Positions 34,904 through 44,841 of a DNA stretch of 64,000 nucleotides are shown here, piece after piece. Source of the stretch: Proales similis. Lineage: Eukaryota > Rotifera > Eurotatoria > Ploima > Proalidae. Under the pieces are notes generated by a model. That model was not told the origin of the DNA. It made no database searches and saw nothing but the letters and a program-made list of their open reading frames with translations. A program made the translations under genes and the position numbers. The stretch is taken from the NCBI GenBank assembly GCA_019059635.1, contig JAGVRJ010000013.1:496001-560000 (forward strand), written 5' to 3'. Position 1 is the stretch's first letter. Every line of letters starts with the position of its first letter.

Positions 34904-36667
34904 ATGCCAAAACTAGCAAAAATGACAGATGAGGAGAAAGTCCTCTACATGGAACAAAAGATGTTAATGGAAGCTGAAGCAAAAAAGAAAAAAGAAGAAC
35001 TTATAAATGAGCTTTTAAAAGAAAAGCTGCTGAGAGAGGAGAAAAACACAAAAAATAACTTAAATAAGATAACATACCAATGGCGAGCAATAATGCGAGA
35101 TGCCAAGACAAAAGAGTTAATGAAAGATATTGATATAATGAGCCAGACGTTTGAGCGTATTTTGGACCGTAAGGATAGTGTGATTAAATCATTGGCCAAA
35201 GACTTGCAAGAGGCAGAGGAACAGTATGCAATGACAATCCGTAGTTATTTCCAAAACGTTGACAAATTAGTGGACTTACAAACAGAGCAGCTCGACAAAC
35301 TAAAGCGCCGCTTTCAAAATTTAATTCAAGAAATTAAAATCGAGTTCGATAAAGAAAAAGAGTACATAAGCAAGCGACATGAGCAAGAAATGTTTCAACT
35401 GACAAAAATAATATTTGGAATGGAAAAGGCTTTTTTGGATCAAGAAAAAGAAGCAAACATCGAATTTCTAACAAAAAAAGCTGAATTAAAAAATAAAAGC
35501 CTCGAGGAAAAGCAAAAAATGGAACAAGAATTGCGTGACAAGCATAAGAAGATTGAAGATGACCGCAGACAAGAAAAGAAAAGCTTTGAAGAAATAAACG
35601 GTGACCGAAAGAAACAATATCAGGATTACAAAGAAAAAAACGCTGAATCTGCTAAAGAAATAAATGAGCTCATGGATCAAATGCAAGCCCTAAATGTAAA
35701 TTCTCATTTTAAATTATGGCTTTGATTACCATCTATTTGACATGCATTTTTTGATCAATTTTTGTAATATTAAGGACAAAATAAGCCATTTAAAGGCCAA
35801 AATTTTCCACTCAAGCAAAGAATCCTCTGAGATAAACAACAGTATTAAGAAGGTTTTAGCTACTGATTAGTTTGATTAATTTTTGATCAATTCAGCACAA
35901 TTTTTTAAACAGGAACGAGATGAAATGAATAGACAATTTCACGAATTGAAATCTCAGATGAAGGATATACAAGATACAATAAGGAAAAAGCTTGCTAAAC
36001 TTACCATAGAGAGTAATCAAAGCATTGAAATACTAGAAAAACAAAAAGAAAAGGTATGATAAGATAAAAATGAAAAAGCGAACATATTATTCAGTTTAGT
36101 GAAAGGGTCAACTTCTGTTGAGAGTTGCCGAAATGTGTCGTAAACTGGAGACTGAAGAGGAAAAAATTCTGCCGTTCTATGCTTCATCAATAAATCAAAA
36201 TGAAGAAAATGAGCTGAAGCAATTTATACTCGAGAGTCCCGGGGAAGAGCTTGCTATGGTAAAATTAATTTTGGAAAATTAAGAAAATTTTGTTTGAATA
36301 TATTTTTTTCAAGACAATGAAAGATTACCTGAGTCTTGAAAATTTTTGGAAACGATATAATAAAGTGCTTTTGGACAAAATCAGTTTGGAAAAAGAACGG
36401 CAAAACTTAGTAACAGAAAATTCCCAGCTAAGAATACTTCTTAAGCAATACCTAGACGGAATCAGCGTTAGTGATCAAGTACTAAGCCAGCATAACCCAC
36501 TATTTATAGTCAACAGCAGAAGCAATGTCAGGTATTCAATGTATAATGAATGATTTAAAAACTTTGTTTTAAAATTAAAAAATAGCATCGATCCGAACTT
36601 ATCCATTAATCAAGGCGGGTTTAAAGTACGAATTGAAGCCAAAGATCACCTAAAAAATACTCTCTAA
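34904..36667 (+). CDS. DRC2: DRC2 / CCDC65, nexin-dynein regulatory complex coiled-coil subunit
   Basis: Axonemal protein that forms the base of the nexin-dynein regulatory complex with DRC1; needed for ciliary and flagellar beating. Exons 34904-35695, 35775-35852, 35913-36053, 36106-36258, 36314-36531 and 36586-36667 are all in phase and give 487 aa, against 484 in human. Highly conserved stretches: [74 protein letters not shown], and the signature [25 protein letters not shown]. Coiled coil throughout. The ATG follows a TTCTCAG acceptor-like site by 8 nt, and the RCCD1 polyadenylation signal (34845) is about 50 bp upstream, an operon-like arrangement. Confidence 0.97.
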
Positions 36668-36809
36668 GGGCAGTATAGCCCGGCAAACGAAATGAATAAA
36701 TTGAAAAAAAGATTTTTATTCTGCTTGTTAATAATTACGAAAAAACAATTAAGTTAAACACAAGAACCAAGAAAGTTATGAAAGGTTCAATTTGTTTTTT
36801 TTTTGCTTT

Positions 36810-39455
36810 TTAGCAGTTTAGTCCTGGCATTATAAGAGGGCGACCTGAACCGTCACTTATTACCGACGGTTGAACAGGCGGGTTGGTTGTATTGAACAAA
36901 TAGTAGTTTTCCCAATTTCGTAGTCGGTTTACAATTTCTGAAAAACATGGCCTTTGATTTGGAATCTCATGCCAGCATTCCAACATAAGCGTATATGCTC
37001 GCTGTGGACACTCATCGGGAATGAGCAAAAGCTGACGATCTCTTATCATCTCAATTGCTTCGGGATTAGTGCATCCAGAATAAGGCTGACAACCATAGTT
37101 AAATATTTCCCAAAGAGTAACACCGTAGCTCCAGACATCAGAAGCTTCCGAATATCTACCATAAAGCAGTGCTTCAGGAGCCATCCACCTCACAGGAATG
37201 GTCCGATTTTGGAATTTGAAGTAATCTTTGGCATAAGTTTCATTATACTGTGCAATCAAATCAATACTTATTTTAACGGATAGATTATCACTCATTAAAA
37301 CATTTCGTGATGCCAAATCCTTAAGAACAAAGTTCTGGCTGGCTAAATACTCCATTCCCGATGCAATTTGCTGGCCAATGTACAAAAAATCTGCAATATT
37401 ACGTTGTTGGTGCTGATTCGTGATAAAATTAGAACTGGAAGCACCAATGGAACTAGCTCCCGATATGTTCGACTGGCTTCCCAATCCATTGTAAACCGCG
37501 GCAGTATTATATGTTGCTCGTTGTAATAAGTAATCATGCAAGTCGCCGTTATTTAGATGTTCAAAAATCATGGATTTTGGCAACCAGGTTAATGAAGCGC
37601 CTTCCCCAACCATGCTCGCGGACTCTTCTATATCGTCCTCGCCTAAATGAATTCCTATTAAATTGGCAAGTGATCGGTGGCGAAGGGACGAATAAACATT
37701 CAATTCATTGTAAAATTCTTGTTCCAAGATATGGCAGTTTATGTTAGAGTCAAAATGGTTGACATGCGGAGTCGACTGTGTCCGGTCTTGAGCATATGCT
37801 ACACTCTGGCTTTTTTGAAGACTTTTAATAACAACCCTTATAACACTCTGCGGCGCAAAAGAACCAATCAGCTCTCCTAGATATACAGCTCCAAAACGGC
37901 CTTTTAAAGATGATGAGTTTTCTTAAAGTAAAATTAAAAAAAGAATCTTACCGTTTCCAATCTGAGAAAGGATTCTTAGACTACTAGCGGAGAAATTTTT
38001 GATAGTTGGAACCTCGGTAATAGTTTTATGTTGTAATTGGTTTCGAAACTGAGTTTGATAAGCGGGTATAGTTGGGTTTAGCGTGGGAATCAAATCAAAA
38101 GAGTTTGCGTTGTCATAGTTTTTGATAAAAGGATTCATTTCTATATGATTTGTTGGAACAAAGTGGTTTGTGTTCGACGAACTACTAATTGACGACTTGG
38201 AAGAACCTGAACGGGCTTGTTTAGCCCTATGTTTGTTGGGGGCGATACTTGCATTGCTCATGCGTAATTTGGAAGGATAAATCATTGTTGGAGGCGGTAT
38301 TTGATGTGTCATATGTGTCATCTTTTTCGGATCTTGTTCGGTGCGGCGACAAAGGCAATATGTAAGAAGCACGAACAGAAGAACAAAAGGAATTGTAATG
38401 GTCGGAACTAGAATGTAAAGGAAATTGGCAAGTTTGGAATCAGTTGATTGTTTAATTATCGAGCCGTCATTAACAGATTTTACTCTAGTTTCAATTCGAC
38501 TCAGAGTTAGAGAAACGATAGGCAAGCATTCGTTTGGAGAATCGCTCGAAGGTGGCAACTGGTCACAGTCCAGAAGAAAAGCATTTTTCTGTAGGTCTAT
38601 TCCTAATTTACCTTCGAACATGCTTTTTACATTGATATACTCATTTTTGCATATTTCATGTTGAAGCTGCTTGCAATCGAATCTGCATATTTGCTTTGGT
38701 TGTTTGGTTCTTTTATCACACAAAGGAAAAGCAAACATGCAAAGAGAAGGTATTGCAAACGTTGAGCACCGATTGGAAAGAGTATCTTGGCTTAACAAAG
38801 GTAAAATAGACTGCAAGCGTTTTTCGATTTGGTCTTGTTGTTGTGCCGAAGTAGAATAAACTGAATAGTTCTCAGGTATGACATGAGAGCAAATGGATCC
38901 TCGATATGGTTCACAAAACCCTTTTTCATCGAAATTTTCGATAATAGTAGGATTGAGAGAGGGAAACTCGTCGCTTATATCACCACCATTCAAAAAGTCG
39001 GAGAAATAATCTCCAGAAAAGGCATCGTGAAATGACGTTGTTCGTTGGACATTTGGAGCATTCACAACTAAGGTTGTCTCGCTAGAAGCATTAATAAATT
39101 GAGATGGCAATTCGCCAACACATTTGTAAGAACCGGTATCAAATGGTTCTAGATCCTTAAGAATCAAAATAGTTGTAAGGTTGCGACGTATAACATGAGT
39201 TTTTCCTGGACGAGTCCTAATCAGCTCCTGGTAGTTTTTGACCCAATACATTTGTACGTCTTTTTGGTTGATGTCTCCTGTTGGTTGAAATTCACATTCG
39301 AGTCGCAATCGCTCTCCAGTCTGTCGCTCATATTTGTCGTCTAATGGGTGAATAATTGTAAGGCTGCTATCTTGTTGTTTTGTTTGATTCAGCGGTGCAG
39401 TTGATACGATTGAGACGCAAGCGGTCCAAAACATTAAGAGAGAGACGGCCGCCAT
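36810..39455 (-). CDS. ROR-family receptor tyrosine kinase (Ig-CRD-TM-kinase, no kringle)
   Basis: Exons 37952-39455 and 36810-37900 (51-bp intron inside the glycine loop) give 864 aa. Signal peptide 1-20; Ig domain about 30-132; frizzled-type cysteine-rich domain about 181-310 (CEPYRGSICS, CSTFAIPSLCMFAFPLCD); transmembrane segment about 344-368; Ser-rich juxtamembrane; kinase from about 490. Kinase motifs: GNGRFGAV, VVIKSL lysine, EQEFYNEL helix-C Glu, LKDLASRN catalytic loop, IPVRWMAPEALLYGRYSEASDVWSYG, RQLLLIPDECPQ. ROR receptors bind Wnts through the CRD. The kringle found between CRD and membrane in ROR1/2, CAM-1 and fly Ror is missing. The DLG metal-binding motif reads IDLI. Much closer to ROR than MuSK in the kinase domain. 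Confidence 0.92.
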
Positions 39456-41029
39456 TTTGGTTATTCACTAGCTTGCCCGCGATGTGCGACTAAGTTGTGA
39501 ATCTATCGAAAACATTTTCGGTTATATAGTTGGATAAGAAATGGCGCAATTAGCTAATTAGCGCATGGCTTAAAGTGTCGGGAAAATTAAAGGCCGTGAA
39601 TGATTTTAATGACACCTCAGAATAGGATTCAGAACGTCAAAGGCTTTTATGAACTGCCTTGTTAAAATACCGCTCTTAAAAGCGTGCTTTTCTTCTTCTT
39701 TTCACAACTGTAGAGACCTGTTGCCATGTTTGAATTAACTGTCTGGCTGCTTATGAGAGCGGCTTGGCTGCTTATAAATTATTCGATGATGACCGATCGA
39801 TCGACCCGAACAGTCGAGCAGCTTAATTATAATCGCATTTGGCCAACCCCCTCGGCCAAGTTCATAGCCAAGTCCAGCTGAGAACAGATGAATATACTTG
39901 GCTTAAATTACCTAATCTGCAGGACCTTTTTACCTTCTTTCCGGCAGCCTCTTCAATAGATTGCCTAACCGATAGTAAAAATGTTGTTAATGTTTAAAGA
40001 TACCTTAACAAAGCACGCTGTTTATCGTTTATCTTTTCTTGACGAGCTTTGTAACTGATACAACATGAAATACAGAAAAAGGGTCTACTAACACCAATTA
40101 ATAACACAGCTCGGAATCATGGGAAATATTATATAGTGTCCTTAGCAAGTATAAACTGAAATGAATGAAGATATATATATATAGTTGTGTAGTAAATTTT
40201 AAACAATACAACGAATTAAAGAAATCCTGGGCGTGACCCTTTTTTGTTAAAGAGAGAAGTGTACAAATTGGCGGGTTGATAAGCGTTGAAAACTGGTGTG
40301 TTATTATTTTTTGTACATATTTTTCTCTGCTCTCCTGCCAAACTTTCACACATATACTTAAGTCAGCTTTTCCGCTCAAAATGAGCAAGGCGCAAATCCT
40401 AAAGAGGAAAAATGCTGTTTGATCACTTACTAAGGAGATAACACGGTTTGCCAATGGTTATCATCTATATATTCAATGTTCAATGTTGAATATTTATAAC
40501 GCTGATATATAATTTGACTCCTATTATCCATATGAAAATTAATTATATTAGTGTCGACGTTGACGCCAGCTGTAGTACTGAACTACTTTGCATGTTTTAA
40601 CGAAAGCACCCTCAAATTAGAATCATGATGGCTGATCCGCATGTGACAGATGCCTTGACCTGGGAACCAATTAGCACTATTGTATTGACGCGTTTTTGAG
40701 ATAGGATATAAGATTAAATCGAGTTAGACGAGGTAAACAAAAGTATTGCGATTATTATGCCACCATGTCATATGTCTTGGCCAAGTCCATTAGTGAGAGT
40801 TTCTTCATTCGACGCCTCTTCGAATTAGTTTGAATTCACCGCCCGAACATTTATTACACATGAAATTCTTTGTTCACTTGAGAAAACACTTAACTTAAAG
40901 GGTTGAAACTAATGCAGTTGATTAAGTTCTTTAAACTTTTCGAGTTGTTCAACTCAGCAAACTCTTATCAGTTCTTGTTTTTATTTCAGTTTATTATTTA
41001 TTCAATGAATTAAATTCGATACACAAAAC
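39456..41029. other. Intergenic region upstream of the ROR-like gene
   Basis: About 1.6 kb without a convincing gene. The half nearest the ROR gene is GC-richer, with a GATCGATCGACCCG block near 39795. A short (AT)n microsatellite lies at 40169-40182. Probably the ROR promoter plus the 3' flank of the dynein light chain gene. Confidence 0.5.
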
Positions 41030-41590
41030 TCATTCGTAATAAATGGCAAAGAGAGTGGCCACTGCATACAAGCTAGCGTTTTGATAGACCACATTAGCTG
41101 AATTATCGAAATTTGTATTCCACAAACATCTGCTCGCAAATCGCATATCTTGTCCACTGTTTTCGCCGATCAACACGTGGGCCACCAATTTGTATCGATG
41201 CGACATATTTGGCATCAAAAGTCGTGAGTGTTTCATTATGTCTTGGGAAAGCTCTTTGGCCAATATGCCCGCCCTGGATCCATCATATTTCTGTTCTTTG
41301 AGCGCATCTTCCAACATGTTATAGAGTTTGGGCTCTATCTTGTATGGCTGAAATATTTCGTTGGCATTAGGCTCAGTTCTATAGGTGTTTTGGAAACGCA
41401 CACGGGCATAAGTGAGATCTTGGCTCGACTTTCGACTGCTGTGAGAGAGTGAAGTAGAAAAACGCCGACTCATGGACTTGCGGGCAGCGGGGTTCCAAAG
41501 TGATTGACGTCTGTCACTTCGTTTATCACTTCCAGCGGCATCGTCAACAAACGATAACCTTCGGCCGGTGGTGCTTACTCTTTCCGTCAT
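41030..41590 (-). CDS. Tctex1-domain dynein light chain (DYNLT4/5-like)
   Basis: Single exon, 186 aa. A basic Ser/Arg-rich N-terminus (about 1-60, RRLSFVDD, SRRFSTSLSHSSRKSS) precedes a Tctex1 domain: YARVRFQNTYRTEP, YKIEPKLYNMLEDAL, LAKELSQDI, YKLVAHVLIGENSGQDMRFASRCLWN, NASLYAVATLFAIYYE. Tctex-type light chains form homodimers in dynein-2 or axonemal inner/outer arm dyneins. The long N-terminal extension fits the TCTEX1D1/DYNLT5 group rather than the short cytoplasmic DYNLT1/3. The ATG is preceded by CTTCTTCCTTTTAG, a strong acceptor-like site 14 nt upstream. Supports a ciliated organism together with DRC2. Confidence 0.9.
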   Translation of the reverse strand: MTERVSTTGRRLSFVDDAAGSDKRSDRRQSLWNPAARKSMSRRFSTSLSHSSRKSSQDLTYARVRFQNTYRTEPNANEIFQPYKIEPKLYNMLEDALKEQKYDGSRAGILAKELSQDIMKHSRLLMPNMSHRYKLVAHVLIGENSGQDMRFASRCLWNTNFDNSANVVYQNASLYAVATLFAIYYE

Positions 41591-42355
41591 TTTCTACTTT
41601 GATCTAAAAGGAAGAAGCGATTTAAAACGCGTTGCGAAGAACAGCTCGGTTGCCAAGGTATCGTGATCGTTGTCGGGGAAGTGCGAGCTGAATCAACACA
41701 ATAAAACAAGAATTAAAGTGTGAATTTCAAGATAAAGCGTAACGAGCCTAGTTGGTCTTATATGCTATTATTTCGACCGAGACGACCAACACCCCGTAAG
41801 CGTCGATATGGCTGCATTAGTACGGCCTGACTCGTTTAATTATAAAAACTATTTCGGCTGGTTCGCAATACTCGAGAGAGGAGTAATCGGAGCTCCTTTG
41901 CCTCGGTGCGCTCCCATAATAATACAAATTCTGATGACTGGCTTTTAACTCTCCCTGACGGCTTTAAGGTTTCTGAATTGAGTTCAAACTCTGAGACCAA
42001 ATCTGCAAAAAATGCCAACAGAGGGGCAAACATCTCCTATATTTAGCTTAAATTATTGCGTTCAATATGAATACAGTTATTTTAAAACCCCGAAAAAAAA
42101 CAGCAGCATTTGCAGGGCTAAAACTAAGCACACGAAATAATATTTATTTGAGTCGAGCGTACCAAGCAACATTACTGAAAGATTTTCTTATTGTTGTTAG
42201 AACCCTTGAGCCACCTAGTGCCTAAACAAAAGAACTGTGTACTTAATAATATTAGTCCATGATTAACGTTAATTATTTTGGAAATACCAACTGCTTATGT
42301 AACTTTTATTTATGAATAAGCTCCAGAAATGTTTTGAAAATTTTGACTCTTTTTG
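41591..42355. other. Intergenic region
   Basis: About 0.8 kb. A 65-codon minus frame at 41836-42033 has no recognisable features and no upstream signal; I do not call it. Otherwise AT-rich flank with nothing distinctive. Confidence 0.45.
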
Positions 42356-42781
42356 TTAGTTTGAAGTTGTATTTTGATATATGCCTAATTTCAGTTGATA
42401 CGAATCGAGTTTATACAAAATTGCAAAAAACATTGATGCTAACACAGCGAACATAATCATTCCGCAGAGAACCGCCACAATGTTGGCTTTAAGAGACATC
42501 CTTGAGTAGTAAAGGGAATCGCTAAATAGATAAGAGTGATACGAATTTGAAGACCTTAAAGAAAAGTAGAATGCCATGATACCTTGGATAACTATTTTAA
42601 GAAAGTACTTAAGATTTTGCAAAATATACCAACCCAAAGGTAGACAGCAAAATATGGAGGTGAAGATCGAAAAAAACAAGTAGTCATTAGGTTTGAGTAT
42701 TCGGGTTGAGAAATCTAAATTCGGGCTATTCCCTGGGTCCCTACGGTTAATACTTTCGCTTTCCTCCAATTCAATCGCCAT
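42356..42781 (-). CDS. CD225/dispanin-family small membrane protein
   Basis: Two hydrophobic segments in dispanin order: NDYLFFSIFTSIFCCLPLGWYILQNLK, then ANIVAVLCGMIMFAVLASMFFAIL. The frame is open throughout (141 codons), but a GT-AG intron of 54 bp (42555-42608), a multiple of three without a stop, interrupts the conserved loop. Removing it gives QNLKSSNSYH to YYSRMSLKANI, which matches the family loop length and leaves 123 aa. Dispanins (IFITM, PRRT2, SYNDIG-like) sit in endosomal, plasma or synaptic membranes with the first segment re-entrant. The Cys pair before the PLGW turn is a usual S-palmitoylation site. Which subfamily is unclear. Confidence 0.78.
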   Translation of the reverse strand: MAIELEESESINRRDPGNSPNLDFSTRILKPNDYLFFSIFTSIFCCLPLGWYILQNLKYFLKIVIQGIMAFYFSLRSSNSYHSYLFSDSLYYSRMSLKANIVAVLCGMIMFAVLASMFFAILYKLDSYQLKLGIYQNTTSN

Positions 42782-42945
42782 TTTATCAATATATCATCGA
42801 AGGAAATTGTTATCTGGAATCTTGTTATAATGAAGCCCAAAAATCGATAACTGAAGTAGCATTAAGAGCTTAAGTATTTATTAAAAAAAGAATATTAGAA
42901 AGATTTATCTTAATTAACAATTTTGCCGGTAAAATAGCCACGTCT

Positions 42946-43836
42946 TCAGTTTCGAGACATACGTTTGTTGACAACCATTCTATTGAAAAATCGATCGAAA
43001 TCTCTTTTTGCATGTGAATCTTTATCTAAATAGTATTGATAGTATTGGTTGTAATATTCTTGCGCTGACTCATCCACTGCCGGCGTATTGATTTCGGGGG
43101 GAATTCTTAGACGCGCTTGCTCCAAGGCGTGTTTGGAGCGTGCTATTCTTTTGGAAAGTGGCTCATCCTTCTCACATAACCAATCTATCTGTTGGCATTG
43201 TCTGCGCTTAGATAGCTTTTTATAAATCAAGAAAAGGTAATCGTCTTTGATTTTTCGTATTGAATCATTGAAATTGTACAAAAACTCAAACTCGGCCTTT
43301 TTTCCTGTTAACAAAAACACTTCCATTAGCTTTATGAGATTGAAAGGCTTCCAGTTAAAAGGCTTGGGAGCTAATCTTTCGATTAGATTTTGTTCGATCA
43401 AAAATTTGAAGAGAAGTTGGCTGCATTCAATGGAGCCAAATTCAGCAGCCATATGAAAAGCAGTGTAACCTTCATCAATATGCTCTATGAAGAGACGAAT
43501 ATCTTCAAACTTAAGCCATTTGTTGCGAATCTGCTCAATCCTATCGTATTTTATGTCATACGAAAATTCTAGCTGCATATGCCTTGGCAAGTAGACCTCA
43601 TGGGAATCATATAAAGCGGGATGTTTGCACAGAAAGTTGCTTATCATACTCTTGACTAATTTGTTGGGTCGTAATTCCTTGCTTTTGAGAGTGACGTTGG
43701 TCAAGGGATTGGTATCGTTGTTAACAAACCATTCAAGGATGGCTTCCCTCTCAAACGTGTGCCCGTCATCGGTGATAACTGGCTCAGCCATAATCAAGTA
43801 GGTGATTGGGCACATAAAATCCTTGGTTTCTGCCAT
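42946..43836 (-). CDS. U-box E3 ubiquitin ligase with an ankyrin segment
   Basis: Single exon, 296 aa. U-box at residues 5-77: DFMCPITYLIMAEPVITDDGHTFEREAILEWF, NPLTNVTL, LRPNKLVKSMI, the canonical E2-binding fold without zinc ligands. An ankyrin-like repeat follows at about 122-148 (EGYTAFHMAAEFGSIECSQLLFKFLI), with a weaker second half around 165-195. The C-terminus is basic and Tyr/Gln-rich (EYYNQYYQYYLDKD). The U-box resembles those of WDSUB1-like proteins, but no WD or SAM domain is present. Predicted role: E2-dependent ubiquitin transfer with the ankyrin part binding substrate (inference). The ATG context CAACAATGGCA is good. Confidence 0.85.
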   Translation of the reverse strand: MAETKDFMCPITYLIMAEPVITDDGHTFEREAILEWFVNNDTNPLTNVTLKSKELRPNKLVKSMISNFLCKHPALYDSHEVYLPRHMQLEFSYDIKYDRIEQIRNKWLKFEDIRLFIEHIDEGYTAFHMAAEFGSIECSQLLFKFLIEQNLIERLAPKPFNWKPFNLIKLMEVFLLTGKKAEFEFLYNFNDSIRKIKDDYLFLIYKKLSKRRQCQQIDWLCEKDEPLSKRIARSKHALEQARLRIPPEINTPAVDESAQEYYNQYYQYYLDKDSHAKRDFDRFFNRMVVNKRMSRN

Positions 43837-44207
43837 TGTTGAGGGATAGCAGAATGAAGGACTGGCCTACAATTAAATACTACTTGCGTAGTTTCTACAG
43901 CCTAATATTATGCTTAATACTAAAAAGCGCGCGAATCTGATTGTCCGCTGCAGACAATAAAGCGGGTGGAGTTTTCATCGACCATTGTTTCGCTAATACA
44001 CAATCCAAACTTTCTTAACATAGGTTAACAACTAAATTAAAACAAAATGAACAGTTGGACACTCAAAGTTTTATTCTGGTACTATTATATGGCTTAAAAA
44101 AATTAAAAAAACCATAAGAACTTTCCGAACTTGACACGAATGGTGAAACCTGCTAGTATTAGACCTGGTGGTACATTAAAATCCTCTCCTAGCTTTATGT
44201 TTAATTT

Positions 44208-44477
44208 TTACGAAACTACACACAAATAATGATCTATTTCATGACTACTGTTTTCAAGTTTTGAACAGTCGATCAGCCATCCAAACGCATGATAGTTCTC
44301 TACTTTTCGTCGATTTTGTTTTATTGGATCTTTTGATTTTAGAGCTCTGTATAATTTCCCTGTTTTAAAATGCATGACCAATTCATCTGCTACCGCTTTT
44401 GGGCAGTTTGTTTCAATCAGTTTTTTCTCCAATAGCTTAATCAAACACATTTCCTGGAACTGTATTTGAATATCCAT
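44208..44477 (-). CDS. Small hypothetical protein
   Basis: 89 codons, MDIQIQFQEMC to HYLCVVS, with good ATG context (AAAAATGGAT). Predicted helical at the start (LIKLLEKKLIETNCPKAVADELVMHF). No recognised domain, signal peptide or membrane segment. It may be a real short gene or an exon of a longer one. The flanks 43837-44207 and 44478-44841 contain nothing else I can support. Confidence 0.35.
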   Translation of the reverse strand: MDIQIQFQEMCLIKLLEKKLIETNCPKAVADELVMHFKTGKLYRALKSKDPIKQNRRKVENYHAFGWLIDCSKLENSSHEIDHYLCVVS

Positions 44478-44841
44478 TTTTAATTAAATTTTTGTATATT
44501 AAAATATTTCATTTTAAACGGTTTATGCAGAAACAAATCGATTATTTATTGATTGTTTTCCATTCCGATTAAAGTGAATAGCTCCCTAATTTCAATAATT
44601 TCTTACACGCCCAAAATATAGCTTGAGATCTGAGACATTACGCATCCCATTTTCTATACTTAATAATGAACAGCGTTTAGAAATAAATTTTATATCGATT
44701 CAACCGAAATTTTTTATTTTTAATGTGAGCATCAATCATAAAGATGTTAAAAATATATATTAAATAACTCAAAAGATTAGTTAACTGATTATGATTATCA
44801 TACAAAACAAAATATTGGGAAACTGTTTGTAACAGAATTTC

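Noticed and set aside
40098-40454. 118-codon minus-strand frame
   Set aside because: Low-complexity hydrophobic and AT-driven, overlaps an (AT)n microsatellite, no domain, no conserved context.
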